Shown: positions 55,451 to 64,000, counted from the first letter of the stretch. The stretch: 64,000 nt of DNA from Mongoliimonas terrestris (GCF_001927285.1 NZ_MSIG01000004.1:124001-188000), one strand, 5' to 3'. The notes: generated by a model from the letters alone, not told the origin. Numbers and translations are program-made.

Positions 55451-56592
55451 TCCTCACCCTGCGCAGGGCCGTGCTCGCGGTCGTGGTTCTGGCCGCCGGC
55501 GGCCTCCTGTTCGCCTGGTCCGGCCTCTTCAACGTGGCGGCGAGCACCGGCCACTGGCCCGTCACCGCCTGGTTCCTGCACTGGGTGATGCAGAACTCGG
55601 TCGGCACCTACGCCATGCTGACCGTGGAGAGCCCGCCCGACCTCGACGATCCGGCGCTGCTGCCGGCCGCCGCCGGCCACTACGCGACAGGCTGCGCCTA
55701 CTGCCACGCGGCACCGGGCGAGCCCCAGGGGGACGTGGCCAACGCCATGACGCCGCCGCCGCCCCGCCTCGTCGACTGGCTGCCGCACACGGACTGGAGC
55801 GACAAGGAACTGCACCGGATCGTGGAGCATGGGGTGAAATACTCCGGCATGCCGGCCTGGCCGAGCCTGCTCAGGCCCGACGAGGTGTGGGGCATGGTGG
55901 CCTTCCTGCGGCGCCTGCCGGAGATGGATCCGGCCACCTACCGCACGCTCGCCTATGGCGAGGGCGAGACGCCGCCCACGTCCGCCAACCCGGACTTCGA
56001 CGCGGCGCTCGCGGACTGCGCCCGCTGCCACGGGGTGGACGGGGCCGGGCGGAGCACCGTCATCCCGGTCATCGGCGGGCAGAAGCAGCCCTATCTGGCG
56101 GCGACGCTGAGGGCCTATGCGGAGGGCCACCGGGCGAGCGGCATCATGCAGCTCGCCGCCACCAAGACCACCGCCCCGGTGCTCGACCTGCTGGCGGCGC
56201 ACTACGCGGCGGCGCGGCCGGCGGCGGCCTCCGCGCCGGCCGGGGAGGGCGCGCCCGACCCGGAGATGCTGGCGCAAGGCGAGGCGATCGCCACGCGCGG
56301 CGTGCCGAACCGGGGCGTTCCGGCCTGTCTCGCCTGCCACGGGGTGGACCGGCCGGAGGCCGCCCACGTGCCCCATATCGAGGGCCAGCACGCGGCCTAT
56401 CTGGACCGGCAGCTCCACCTCTTTCGCGAGGAGGAGCGCGGCGGCTCGCCCTACTGGAAGGTGATGGCCGTGGCCGTCCACGAGATCGAGGACGACGAGA
56501 TCGCCGCCGTCGCCGCTTGGTTCGCCCGCCAGCCCCGCTTCGGCGCGCCGGGAACGGCCGCGGCGGAACCGGCGCCGGAGGCCGGTGGTTGA
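55447..56592 (+). CDS. Membrane-anchored triheme cytochrome c
   Basis: Protein of 381 aa with an N-terminal uncleaved helix (AVLAVVVLAAGGLLFAWSGLF) and three c-type haem motifs: CAYCH at 83-87, CARCH at 191-195 and CLACH at 294-298. The last two lie in a cytochrome c4-like pair, the first in its own domain. Likely passes electrons from the quinol pool or periplasm to the CuA/cytochrome c subunit of the same operon. Coupled to the CtaG-like gene. Confidence 0.92.
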   Translation: MILTLRRAVLAVVVLAAGGLLFAWSGLFNVAASTGHWPVTAWFLHWVMQNSVGTYAMLTVESPPDLDDPALLPAAAGHYATGCAYCHAAPGEPQGDVANAMTPPPPRLVDWLPHTDWSDKELHRIVEHGVKYSGMPAWPSLLRPDEVWGMVAFLRRLPEMDPATYRTLAYGEGETPPTSANPDFDAALADCARCHGVDGAGRSTVIPVIGGQKQPYLAATLRAYAEGHRASGIMQLAATKTTAPVLDLLAAHYAAARPAAASAPAGEGAPDPEMLAQGEAIATRGVPNRGVPACLACHGVDRPEAAHVPHIEGQHAAYLDRQLHLFREEERGGSPYWKVMAVAVHEIEDDEIAAVAAWFARQPRFGAPGTAAAEPAPEAGG

Positions 56593-56676
56593 CGGGGCGA
56601 CCGCCCCCCAGGCGCTGGGGGCGCGCGCGGATCCATCGGGGCCATGACGCCCGGTGCTGGACGAAGGAGACATCGC

Positions 56677-56847
56677 ATGGACGAGGAAACCGAAGAGCGG
56701 GTGCAGCGCCGCGCCTACGAGATCTGGGAGGCCGAGGGCCGCCCGGAGGGTCGCGCTCCCGAGCATTGGGACCAGGCCTGCCGGGACATGGGCGTGCGGG
56801 ACGACACGGCGGTGCCGTCGATGCCGGCGCCGAGCCCCTCGATCTGA
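56677..56847 (+). CDS. DUF2934 family small protein
   Basis: Protein of 56 aa with the DUF2934 pattern (RVQRRAYEIWEAEGRPEGRAPEHWDQA). AAGGAGA lies 7 bp before the ATG. It is the last gene before a strong terminator and may be co-transcribed with the oxidase operon, 84 bp away. Function unknown; the family is common in rhizobia and often stress-linked. Confidence 0.85.
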   Translation: MDEETEERVQRRAYEIWEAEGRPEGRAPEHWDQACRDMGVRDDTAVPSMPAPSPSI

Positions 56848-56885
56848 GCCAAGGGCCGGCCGCGGCCAAGCCTCGCGAAAAAGAA

Positions 56886-56918
56886 AGGCTCCCGTCCCAT
56901 GTGGACGGGAGCCTTTTT
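56886..56918. terminator. Bidirectional intrinsic terminator
   Basis: AGGCTCCCGTCC-CATGT-GGACGGGAGCCT, 12-bp perfect stem, with TTTTT on the right and AAA-rich sequence on the left. It serves the oxidase/DUF2934 side and the convergent MFS gene. Confidence 0.92.
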
Positions 56919-56938
56919 CGTGACCGGTCCAGGTGGTC

Positions 56939-58105
56939 TCACTCGGCCGGGCAGGGCTCCGCGCGGGCGTTCCGCCAGGTGAGGAGGGCGAGCGCCACGC
57001 CGACGGCGGAGAGGGCCACACCGACGAGCGGCAACTGGCCGAGGCCGACGCCCGCGTTGAGGCCGGCGCCGCCGATGAAGGCGCCGCTGGCGCAGCCGAC
57101 GTTGAAGGCGCCCTGGTTGAGCGTGGAGGCGAGGTTCGGCGCCGCCCGGGCGCTGTCCACCACGAGCATCTGCAAGGGCGCCACGGCGGCAAAGGACACG
57201 ATGCCCCAGACGAACAGGGTGGCGAGCGCGAGCACCGGCGATGGCGCGGTGAGCGCGAAGGTCGCCATCGTCAGGCCGACCGCCGTGAACACGCCGACGA
57301 TCGCCCGGTGCACGCTCCAGTCGGCGAGGCGGCCGCCGATGTAGTTGCCGAGGGTGAGGCCGAAGCCGTAGACGAAGAGGTAGGTGGTGACCGTCTCCGG
57401 GGCGAGGCCGGTGACGTCGCGCAGGATCGGCGTCACGTAGGTGAAGGCGCTGAAGAAGGCCGCGGCGGAGACGGCGCTCATGGCCATGCCGGTGAGGACT
57501 TGCGGGTCCTTGAGGACGGCGAACTCCTTCAGCACGTCGCCCTCCGGCGTCTTCAGGGCGCGCGGCACGAAGAGCGCGACGCCGATGAAGGCGACGAGGC
57601 CGGTGAGCGCCACGGCGACGAAGGTGGCCCGCCAGCCGAACGCCTGGCCGAGGGCGGTGCCGCCGGGCACGCCGAGGATGTTGGCGACGGTGAGGCCCAT
57701 GAACATCAGCGCCATGGCCTGGGCGCGCTGGTGCGCCGGCACGAGGCTTGCCGCCACCACCGCGCCGATGCCGAAATAGGCCGCGTGGGCGAAGGCGGTG
57801 AGCACGCGCGCGGCGAGCAGCGTCCAGTAGCCGGGGGCGACGGCGCAGAGGAGATTGCCGACGAGGAAGAGCGCCATCAGGCCGAGCAGCGTCGCCTTGC
57901 GCGGCAGTTTCGCCGTGACGACGGCCAGAAGCGGCGCCCCCACCACCACGCCGATGGCGTAGCCGGTCACGAGGAGGCCCGCGTCCGGGATGCTGACGCC
58001 GAGGTCGGCCGCCACCTGGGGCAGGAGGCCCATGATGACGAACTCCGTAGTGCCGATGCCGAAGGCACCGGCCGCCAGGGCCAGGAGGGGCAAGGGAAGA
58101 CGCAT
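56939..58105 (-). CDS. MFS transporter (DHA1, AraJ/YdhP-like)
   Basis: Twelve-helix exporter of 388 aa. The start LALAAGAFGIGTTEFVIMGLLPQVAADLGV is diagnostic of the AraJ/YdhP/PbuE group of drug:H+ antiporter-1 proteins, with the loop motif RKATLL and later GGTALGQAFGWRATF. Likely expels small drugs, sugars or purines; the substrate is undetermined. Monocistronic, sharing a terminator with the DUF2934 gene. Confidence 0.92.
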   Translation of the reverse strand: MRLPLPLLALAAGAFGIGTTEFVIMGLLPQVAADLGVSIPDAGLLVTGYAIGVVVGAPLLAVVTAKLPRKATLLGLMALFLVGNLLCAVAPGYWTLLAARVLTAFAHAAYFGIGAVVAASLVPAHQRAQAMALMFMGLTVANILGVPGGTALGQAFGWRATFVAVALTGLVAFIGVALFVPRALKTPEGDVLKEFAVLKDPQVLTGMAMSAVSAAAFFSAFTYVTPILRDVTGLAPETVTTYLFVYGFGLTLGNYIGGRLADWSVHRAIVGVFTAVGLTMATFALTAPSPVLALATLFVWGIVSFAAVAPLQMLVVDSARAAPNLASTLNQGAFNVGCASGAFIGGAGLNAGVGLGQLPLVGVALSAVGVALALLTWRNARAEPCPAE

Positions 58106-58259
58106 TCAGAGCTCCGAATTGGAAACGGGACGCTATCCGACTCGGCCGGCCGTGACGCCGCCGATTTCCTCAAGGCACCCATGCAGCCGCCCTGGCGCCG
58201 GGTGGTGAGATGTGGCAGCCAGGGTGCGAAAGCCCTCTGCGGCAACCGTGTGGCGTGAT

Positions 58260-58285
58260 GGAACCGGGCGGGCGCGGCGACCGTT
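58260..58285 (+). promoter_or_regulatory. EcfG-consensus promoter for DUF3616 gene
   Basis: GGAAC at 58260-58264, 17-bp spacer, CGTT at 58282-58285: an exact match to the alphaproteobacterial EcfG consensus, about 50 bp before the DUF3616 start. Because the -10 reads CGTTCC, the reverse strand also shows a near-consensus site. Confidence 0.6.
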
Positions 58286-58336
58286 CCGGTCCGCATCGCT
58301 CGCGGTCGAGGTCGGGCGGGCACGAAAGGGTGGCCC

Positions 58337-59413
58337 ATGGGTGCGATGAAGCTCGTCCGGCAGATCGATCTCGTCTTCAAGGATTGGCGGCCGCTCCAGC
58401 ACGTGGACGACCCGCTGCACAAGGACCTGTCCGCCGTGGCGCTGGTCGGCGACTGCCTGTTCGTCGCCTGCGACGAGACGGCGAGCGTGGAACGCCTGCG
58501 CCGGCTGGACGACGGCCGCTTCGGCGACCACCTGCACGTGGCCCTCGACGGCATCGTCGACCTGCCGGCGGGCGCCGAGGGCGAAATGGACATCGAGGGC
58601 CTTTGCGCGGTCGACGGTTATCTGTGGATCCTCGGCTCGCACTCCACCAAGCGGACTAAGCCCAAGGTGGAGGAGCACGGCCGCGCGGGCGCGCTCGACC
58701 GCATGCACGCCGTGGAGTGGGAGGCCAACCGGGCCTTCCTCGGCCGGGTGCCCTTGAAGGAGGAGGCGCCGGGCGTCGTCCTGCCGGTGAAGCAGGATGG
58801 CGACCGCAAGGCCGCTTGGGTGAAGCTCGGCGGCGGGCGCGGGCGCCTGCGGCGCTGGGTCGCCGCCGACCCGCAACTCGCCCCGTTCCTCGACGTGCCC
58901 TCCAAGGAGAACGGCTTCGACGCGGAGGGCCTCGCCGTGCGCGGCGATCGGGTGTGGGTGGGGCTGCGCGGCCCCGTGCTCCGGGGTCATGCGGTGGTGC
59001 TCGACCTGCACATGAAGGCCACCGGCCGCGGCCGGCTGAAGGGGCGCCGGCGCGACGGCGGCCTTCGCTACGCCAAGCACGTGATCGACACCAGCGGCCT
59101 CGGCGTCCGCGATCTCCGGCTCGACGGCGACGACCTGTTGCTCCTGGTCGGCCCCACCATGGCGCTCGACGGCCGCGCCCACGTGCTCCGCTGGATGGGC
59201 GCCGTCTCCGACACGTCGTCGGGCGTGGTGCCGCCGGAGCGGATCGAGTGGGTGACCGAACTGCCCTATGAAGAAGACACCGACCACCCGGAAGGCCTCG
59301 ACCTCTTCCCCGAAGCCGGCCCCGGCGGCCTCCTCGTCATCTACGACGCCCCCGGCCCCACCCGCGCCGACCCCGACCGCTTCACCGTGAAGGCGGACGT
59401 GTGGGGGCGGTGA
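58337..59413 (+). CDS. DUF3616 domain protein
   Basis: Soluble protein of 358 aa matching DUF3616, likely a beta-propeller: repeated blades with VALVGDCLFVACDETASVERL, DIEGLCAVDGYLWILGSHSTKR, FDAEGLAVRGDRVWVGLRGPVLRG and DHPEGLDLF. No signal peptide. Function unknown. Alone on its strand between the MFS and sulfate transporter genes, with an EcfG-type promoter. Confidence 0.88.
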   Translation: MGAMKLVRQIDLVFKDWRPLQHVDDPLHKDLSAVALVGDCLFVACDETASVERLRRLDDGRFGDHLHVALDGIVDLPAGAEGEMDIEGLCAVDGYLWILGSHSTKRTKPKVEEHGRAGALDRMHAVEWEANRAFLGRVPLKEEAPGVVLPVKQDGDRKAAWVKLGGGRGRLRRWVAADPQLAPFLDVPSKENGFDAEGLAVRGDRVWVGLRGPVLRGHAVVLDLHMKATGRGRLKGRRRDGGLRYAKHVIDTSGLGVRDLRLDGDDLLLLVGPTMALDGRAHVLRWMGAVSDTSSGVVPPERIEWVTELPYEEDTDHPEGLDLFPEAGPGGLLVIYDAPGPTRADPDRFTVKADVWGR

Positions 59414-59419
59414 GGGGCC

Positions 59420-60292
59420 TCAATGCCCGCCGCCCCGCCGGCCGGCGCCGCGCCGCTCCAGGACGACCTTCACCACGAGGGTGACGAGGGCGAGGAGGGC
59501 GAGGACGGAGGCGGCGGCGAAGGCGCCGGCGGTGTTGTAGTCCTGGTAGAGGAGTTCGATCTGGAGCGGCAGGGTGTTGGTCTGGCCGCGCACGTTGCCG
59601 GAGACGACCGAGACGGCGCCGAACTCGCCCATCACGCGGGCGTTGCAGAGCACCACCCCGTAGAGAAGCGCCCAGCGGATGTTGGGCAGCGTGACGAGGA
59701 GGAAGGTGCGAAGACCCCCGGCCCCGAGCGAGAGCGCGGCCTCCTCCTCGTCGCGGCCCTGGCTCTCCATCAGCGGGATGAGTTCGCGGGCGACGAAGGG
59801 CGCGGTGACGAAGAGGCTGGCGAGGATGATGCCCGGCACCGCGAACATCACCTTGATCTCCGCCGCCTGGAGCGCCGGGCCGAACAGGCCCTGCAGCCCA
59901 TAGACGAACAGGTAGGCGACGCCCGCCACCACCGGCGAGATGGAGAAGGGGATCTCGATCAGCGTGATCAGCGCCCGCCGGCCCGGGAAGGTGAACTTGG
60001 TGATGGCCCAGGCGGCCGAGACGCCGAACACCGTGTTGATCGGCACCGCCACCAGGGCGACCAGAACCGTGAGGCCGATGGCGTGCGCCGTGTCGGGGGA
60101 CGTGAGCGTCGCCCAGTAGGCGCCGACGCCGGCTTCGAGCGCCCGCGCCACGATGAGGGCGACCGGGGCGACGAGGAGCAGCAGCGTCACCGTCACCACG
60201 GTGCCGATGAGGGCGCGCCGGAACAGCGGGCCATCGCCCACGCGGCGCGGGCCATTTCCCACGCGGGGGACGGAGGTCGGGGTGGCGGCCAT
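59420..60292 (-). CDS. cysW: Sulfate/thiosulfate ABC transporter permease CysW
   Basis: Inner-membrane permease of 290 aa with six helices and the EAA loop DEEEAALSLGAGGLRTFLLVTLPNIRWAL. CysW features GEFGAVSVVSGNVRGQTNTLPLQIELLY are clear. ATG overlaps the cysT stop (TGATG). The expected ATPase gene cysA does not follow; the next gene is DUF3616 on the other strand, 6 bp away. Confidence 0.95.
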   Translation of the reverse strand: MAATPTSVPRVGNGPRRVGDGPLFRRALIGTVVTVTLLLLVAPVALIVARALEAGVGAYWATLTSPDTAHAIGLTVLVALVAVPINTVFGVSAAWAITKFTFPGRRALITLIEIPFSISPVVAGVAYLFVYGLQGLFGPALQAAEIKVMFAVPGIILASLFVTAPFVARELIPLMESQGRDEEEAALSLGAGGLRTFLLVTLPNIRWALLYGVVLCNARVMGEFGAVSVVSGNVRGQTNTLPLQIELLYQDYNTAGAFAAASVLALLALVTLVVKVVLERRGAGRRGGGH

Positions 60293-61113
60293 CAGTCGGT
60301 CCTCGTGAAGCGAAGGGCGCGGGCCTGCAGGACGTTGGTCACCGCCAGCATGACGAAGGCCGCGAGGAGCATGACCGACGCGATGGCGGCGGCGGCCTCG
60401 TAGTCGAACTCCTCCAGCCGGATGAAGGCGAGGAGGGCGGTGATCTCCGTTGAGTTGGGCTGGTTGCCGGCGATGAAGATCACCGCGCCGAACTCGCCGA
60501 GGCTCCGGGCGAAGGCGAGCGACGTGCCGGCCAGAAGGGCGGGGGTGACGAGCGGCAGGATGACCTTGGTGAAGATCCGCCCGTCTCGGGCGCCAAGCGA
60601 CTGGGCGGCCTCCTCCACGGCGGGGTCGAGATCCTCCAGGACGGGCTGCACGGTGCGCACCACGAAGGGCAGGCTGGTGAAGGCCATCGCCACCATGATG
60701 CCGAGGGGGGTGTAGACGACCGTGATGCCGACGTCGGCCAGGATGGCACCAAACCAGCCGTTCTCGGCGAAGAGGGCGGTGAGCGCGATGCCGGCGACGG
60801 CGGTCGGCAGGGCGAACGGCAGGTCCACCACCGCGTCGAGCAGGCGCCGGCCGGGGAAGCGGTAGCGGGTGAGGATCCAGGCGAGCGCGAAGCCCCACAC
60901 CACGTTGAAGAGCGTGGCGACGAGGGCGGAACCGACCGTCACCTGGTAGCTGGCGATGGCGCGCGCGGAGGTGACCACGCGCCAATAGCCCTCCGGCCCG
61001 AGGCTCGCCGCCTTGTAGACGAGCGCGGCGAGCGGCAGGCAGACGATGAGGGCGAGGTAGAAGAGCGTGACCCCGAGCGTCAGGGGCAGGCCGGGGAGGA
61101 CGCGACGAGCCAA
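60292..61113 (-). CDS. cysT: Sulfate/thiosulfate ABC transporter permease CysT
   Basis: Permease of 273 aa: DLPFALPTAVAGIALTALFAENGW, EEAAQSLGARDGRIFTKVILPLVTPALLAGTSLAFARSLGEFGAVIFIAGN. The start is TTG at 61113 with TGGAGA upstream. Between it and sbp lies a strong hairpin that may lower its expression relative to the binding protein. Confidence 0.95.
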   Translation of the reverse strand: MARRVLPGLPLTLGVTLFYLALIVCLPLAALVYKAASLGPEGYWRVVTSARAIASYQVTVGSALVATLFNVVWGFALAWILTRYRFPGRRLLDAVVDLPFALPTAVAGIALTALFAENGWFGAILADVGITVVYTPLGIMVAMAFTSLPFVVRTVQPVLEDLDPAVEEAAQSLGARDGRIFTKVILPLVTPALLAGTSLAFARSLGEFGAVIFIAGNQPNSTEITALLAFIRLEEFDYEAAAAIASVMLLAAFVMLAVTNVLQARALRFTRTD

Positions 61114-61168
61114 GGCCGATCGTCTCCAGGTGCGGGAACCGTCCGGTCCATCGGACCGCTTCGACGGC

Positions 61169-61203
61169 CGACGAGGAGCGTCCGGGCGGGACGCTCCTCG
61201 TCG
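61169..61203 (-). terminator. Intra-operon hairpin between sbp and cysT
   Basis: CGACGAGGAGCGTCC / GGACGCTCCTCGTCG, 15-bp perfect stem with a 5-base loop. No U-run on the minus strand side, so probably an attenuator or mRNA stabiliser for sbp rather than a full stop. Confidence 0.7.
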
Positions 61204-61252
61204 GGGGGGGATTTGATGGGGTGGATGGGGCGCGGCGGCCCGTGGGGTTGCG

Positions 61253-62257
61253 TCAGCGGCTGCCGTAGAGCTCGTCGAGCTTGCCGTCGGAGGCGAAATG
61301 CTCGGCCTGGACCTTGTCCCAGCCGCCGAACACGTCCTCCACGGTCACCAGCCGGACCTCGGGGAAGTCGGCGGCGACTTCGGCCTTCACGGTCTCGTCG
61401 TGCACCCGGTTGCCGTTCGCCGCGATGACGCGCTGGCCTTCGGCGGAATAGAGGAAGTCCAGGTAGGACTTGGCGAGATCGCGGCTGCCGCGCCGCTCCG
61501 CGACGGTCTCCACGATGGCCACCGGGAACTCGGCGAGCAGGCTCACCGACGGGATGACGATGTCGAACTTGTCCTCGCCATACTCCTTGGCGATGCCACG
61601 CACCTCGGCCTCGAAGGTGATCAGCACGTCGCCGGTCTGGCGCTCCACGAAGGTGGTGGTGGCGGCACGCCCGCCGGTGTCGAACACCGGCACGTTGTCG
61701 AAGAGCTTGGTGACGAAGGCGTCGACCTTCTCCTCGTCGCCGTCGAAGGCCTCGCGGGCGAAGGCGGTGGCGGCCAGATAGGTGTAGCGCGCGTTGCCGG
61801 AGGTCTTCGGGTTGGGGAAGATCACCTTGACGTCGTCGCGGACGAGGTCGCTCCAGTCCTTCACGCCCTTCGGATTGCCCTCGCGCACCAGGAAGGCGGG
61901 CAGCGAGTAGTAGGGCGAGGCGTTGTTCGGGAAGGCGGTCTTCCAGTCGGCCGCGACCGCGCCGCCGCGGTCCACCAGGGTCTGCACGTCGGTCACCTGG
62001 TTGAAGGTCACCACGTCGGCCTCAAGACCCTCCAGCACGGCGCGGGCCTGCTTGGACGAGCCGCCGTGCGACTGGTCGATGCTGACCGTGACGCCGGTCT
62101 CGGCCTTGTGCTTCTCCACGAAGGCTTTGTTCACGGCGGCGAACAGTTCGCGCGAGATGTCGTAGGAGGCGTTGAGGAGCGAGGTGGGCGCCTCGGCCGC
62201 GGCCGGGCCGGCCATCAGGCCGAGAACGGCCGCACCGACGAGAAGAAGACGGGACAT
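61253..62257 (-). CDS. sbp: Sulfate ABC transporter substrate-binding protein
   Basis: Periplasmic sulfate/thiosulfate-binding protein of 334 aa. Signal peptide MSRLLLVGAAVLGLMAGPAAA then EAPTSLLNASYDISRELF, the Sbp/CysP start. SIDQSHGGSSKQARAVLEGLEADVVTFNQVTDVQTL and FPNPKTSGNARYTYLAA are family signatures. AAGGA precedes the ATG at 62257. First gene of sbp-cysT-cysW. Confidence 0.95.
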   Translation of the reverse strand: MSRLLLVGAAVLGLMAGPAAAEAPTSLLNASYDISRELFAAVNKAFVEKHKAETGVTVSIDQSHGGSSKQARAVLEGLEADVVTFNQVTDVQTLVDRGGAVAADWKTAFPNNASPYYSLPAFLVREGNPKGVKDWSDLVRDDVKVIFPNPKTSGNARYTYLAATAFAREAFDGDEEKVDAFVTKLFDNVPVFDTGGRAATTTFVERQTGDVLITFEAEVRGIAKEYGEDKFDIVIPSVSLLAEFPVAIVETVAERRGSRDLAKSYLDFLYSAEGQRVIAANGNRVHDETVKAEVAADFPEVRLVTVEDVFGGWDKVQAEHFASDGKLDELYGSR

Positions 62258-62437
62258 GGGATCGTCCTTCGATGGATGAGAGCGGGTCGCGCCGATCGGG
62301 TGCGACGATGTCCCGGACCCTACCGGCCGTGGCGCCCGCCGCGAAGGCACCGGCTCGCGCCGTTGTTCGGCCGCGTAGAAAATCCTTCTCAGGAGCGGCC
62401 GTTTGGCAGCGACGGGCGCGAGACGGCCCGGTTTCGA

Positions 62438-63910
62438 TCAGCCGTCCGGAGTTTTCTGTTCCGCCTCGGCGGGCGCCGCAGGCAGGTGCAGGCCGGCCAC
62501 GAGGCCGCCGCCGGGGCGGTTCTCCAGTCCGATCCGCCCGCCGTGGGCGGCCGCCACCCGGTTGGCGATGGCAAGCCCGAGGCCGGACCCGCTGCCCTTC
62601 GGTGCGGCGCCCCGCTCGAAGCGGAGCAGCACCCTTGCCATGTCGGCCTCCGGGATGCCCGGGCCGCGGTCGGCGACCAGCACCGCGAAGCCGGCGCCGC
62701 TGCGGGCGACCGTCACGTCGATGCGGGCTTCGGCGGGGGCGTAGGCGAGCGCGTTGTCGACGAGATTGCGGATCGCCTCGCCGAGCGCCACCGGGTCGCC
62801 GGCGATGACGGCGCCCTCCGCGTCCTCCGCCACGTCGAAGCGGATCGCCCGGTCGGCCGAGTAGGCGAGCGCGTCGTTGACGGCCGCCGCCGCCAGCCGG
62901 TCGAGGCGCACCGGGGCGGCGCGACCGAGCATCAGCCGGTTGGCGACGGCGGCGTCGGCGAGGAGCTGGTTGGTGATGCGCGACGCCACCTCGGCGTTGC
63001 GGCGGATGCGCTCGGCCTGGTCGCGAAGGGCGGCCGGGTCGGTCTCGGCGGCGGCGACCTCGGCCATGGAGATCAGGCTGGCGAGCGGCGTTCGGATCTG
63101 GTGGGCGGCCTCGGCGAGGAAGTCGCGGTTGCGCTCCAGCGTGGTGCGCAGGCGCTCGACGAAGTGGTTGAGGGTCGCGACGAGGGGGGCGATCTCCGCC
63201 GGCACCCCCGGCAGGGCGAGGGGGCCGAGGTCGGTGCTGCCGCGCGCCTCCAGGCTCTGCTGGAGGGTCGCCACCGGCCGCAGCGCCTGGCGGATGGACA
63301 AGGGGATCATCACGATGGCGGCGACCCCGACGAGCACCAGCGGCACCATGGCGTAGGTGCGGATCTCCGCCGCCAGCGCCTGCCGGCTCTCGCGCGTCTC
63401 GGCCACGAGCACGGTGACGAAGCGCGGCATGCCGGCGACGGTGATCAGCCGGCGGCTCGCCGCGATGCGCACCGCAAAGCCCCGGTAGCTGCCGTTCACC
63501 GCCGTCATGTCGGCGCCGCGGGGAAAGCGGAGGTCGCCGACGGCAAGGTCCGGGTAGCCGGTGACCGTCACGTTCCGGTCGTCGTGCACCCGGTGGAAGA
63601 TGCGGTCCGCCTTGCCGATGGAGAGCATGGAGAAGGCGCTCGTCGGCACGTCCACCGTGATGGCGCCATCGGCGATCTGGATCGCGTCGGCGATGGAGAG
63701 CGCCGAGGCCATCAGAAGCCGGTCGTAGGCCTCGTCGGACGCCCGGTCGGCGAACCCCACCACGATGGCGGCGATCACCGCCAGGAAGGCCGCCACCGAC
63801 ACCGCGCCGCCGAGGGCGAGCCGGCGGGCGATGGAGTGGGCGCGCGGATGGCCGGGCGTGCCGGCCGGCGGCAGCGACGCGTCGTCGTTCCGGGCGGCCG
63901 TGTCAGTCAC
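62438..63910 (-). CDS. Two-component sensor histidine kinase
   Basis: Membrane kinase of 490 aa (GTG start). Helix at about 28-52, a periplasmic sensor part to about 185, second helix at about 188-210, HAMP-like linker, H-box LAEAAHQIRTPLASL at about 268-282, then HATPase N, G1 and G2 boxes (RNLVDNALAYAP, VADRGPGIP, GSGSGLGLAIANRVA). Resembles TctE-type sensors of carboxylic acids. It overlaps the response regulator's end by about 8 bp, a normal two-component pair. Confidence 0.94.
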   Translation of the reverse strand: MTDTAARNDDASLPPAGTPGHPRAHSIARRLALGGAVSVAAFLAVIAAIVVGFADRASDEAYDRLLMASALSIADAIQIADGAITVDVPTSAFSMLSIGKADRIFHRVHDDRNVTVTGYPDLAVGDLRFPRGADMTAVNGSYRGFAVRIAASRRLITVAGMPRFVTVLVAETRESRQALAAEIRTYAMVPLVLVGVAAIVMIPLSIRQALRPVATLQQSLEARGSTDLGPLALPGVPAEIAPLVATLNHFVERLRTTLERNRDFLAEAAHQIRTPLASLISMAEVAAAETDPAALRDQAERIRRNAEVASRITNQLLADAAVANRLMLGRAAPVRLDRLAAAAVNDALAYSADRAIRFDVAEDAEGAVIAGDPVALGEAIRNLVDNALAYAPAEARIDVTVARSGAGFAVLVADRGPGIPEADMARVLLRFERGAAPKGSGSGLGLAIANRVAAAHGGRIGLENRPGGGLVAGLHLPAAPAEAEQKTPDG

Positions 63911-64000
63911 GGCGGACCTCGCCCACGTAGCCGAGGCCGCGGATGGTGCGGATCTCGAAGCTCGATCCCTCCAGCTTGCGCCGGAGCCGCGAGATGGAGA
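63903..64000 (-). CDS. OmpR-family response regulator, C-terminal end (partial)
   Basis: Only the last 31 residues are in the window: winged-helix end SISRLRRKLEGSSFEIRTIRGLGYVGEV, the OmpR/PhoB recognition helix and wing. Stop TGA 63905-63903, overlapping the kinase start. Cut by the right edge. Confidence 0.88.
   Translation of the reverse strand, partial: SISRLRRKLEGSSFEIRTIRGLGYVGEVRRD

Noticed and set aside
1..64000. tRNA, rRNA, prophage or insertion sequence genes
   Set aside because: I looked for tRNA T-arm patterns, transposase motifs and phage genes on both strands and saw none that could be supported.

Overview
The window is a 64 kb stretch of high-GC chromosome from an alphaproteobacterium, most likely of the order Hyphomicrobiales (rhizobia and relatives). 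The main evidence is gene order: a DUF4164 gene, zapA, a 6S RNA, 5-formyltetrahydrofolate cyclo-ligase, ymdB and yebC run leftward, back to back with tkt, gap and pgk, an arrangement I know from rhizobia. A UPF0314/DUF2585 gene, an Omp25/31-like porin-type protein and promoter motifs of the GGAAC-N16-18-GTT (EcfG) type fit the same group. The genus cannot be resolved. I see no phage, plasmid, transposase, tRNA, rRNA or CRISPR array.

Layout. 1-1.5 kb: a soluble double-PAS chemoreceptor cut by the left edge, then a 57-codon small gene. 2-6.1 kb: leftward housekeeping set (yebC, ymdB, fthC, 6S RNA, zapA, DUF4164). 6.5-11.3 kb: rightward sugar-phosphate set (tkt, gap, pgk). 11.8-14.8 kb: first carotenoid locus (crtZ and crtE leftward, type 2 idi rightward). 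15-19.2 kb: DUF2585, PAS histidine kinase, beta-barrel outer-membrane protein, glmM. 19.7-24.7 kb: a MotA/MotB-like pair, an inositol-monophosphatase family enzyme, a Sel1-repeat protein and a ThiE-like protein. 24.9-30 kb: second carotenoid locus, the translationally coupled operon crtX-crtY-crtI-crtB. Together the loci predict zeaxanthin and its glucosides; no crtW ketolase is present.

31.9-48.7 kb is the most distinctive part: four luciferase-like (LLM) flavin-dependent oxidoreductases, two flavin reductases, ribB, a complete polar-amino-acid-type ABC importer, a divergent LysR regulator, and DMT and MATE exporters. It reads as a two-component flavin monooxygenase pathway with its own substrate import and flavin supply, similar in logic to chelator (NTA/EDTA) or organosulfur degradation clusters. 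The substrate is unknown.

49.7-56.8 kb: a manganese catalase divergent from an operon for a caa3-type terminal oxidase (CuA subunit fused to cytochrome c, subunit I fused to III, a small membrane protein, a CtaG-like assembly factor and a triheme cytochrome c). Subunit I has Gln where the K-channel Lys normally sits. 56.9-64 kb: MFS exporter, DUF3616 protein, sulfate ABC transporter genes sbp-cysT-cysW without cysA, and a two-component system cut by the right edge.

Intergenic DNA is unusually rich in palindromic repeat families. Two families (A, tcatcccggcgaaagccggg type; B, tcatggtccg type) recur through the window, with one tandem array of about 196-bp units at 36.9-37.5 kb. EcfG-like promoter motifs precede crtX, idi (imperfect), the Mn catalase, the oxidase operon and the DUF3616 gene, suggesting that pigment and respiratory genes here belong to a general stress response.
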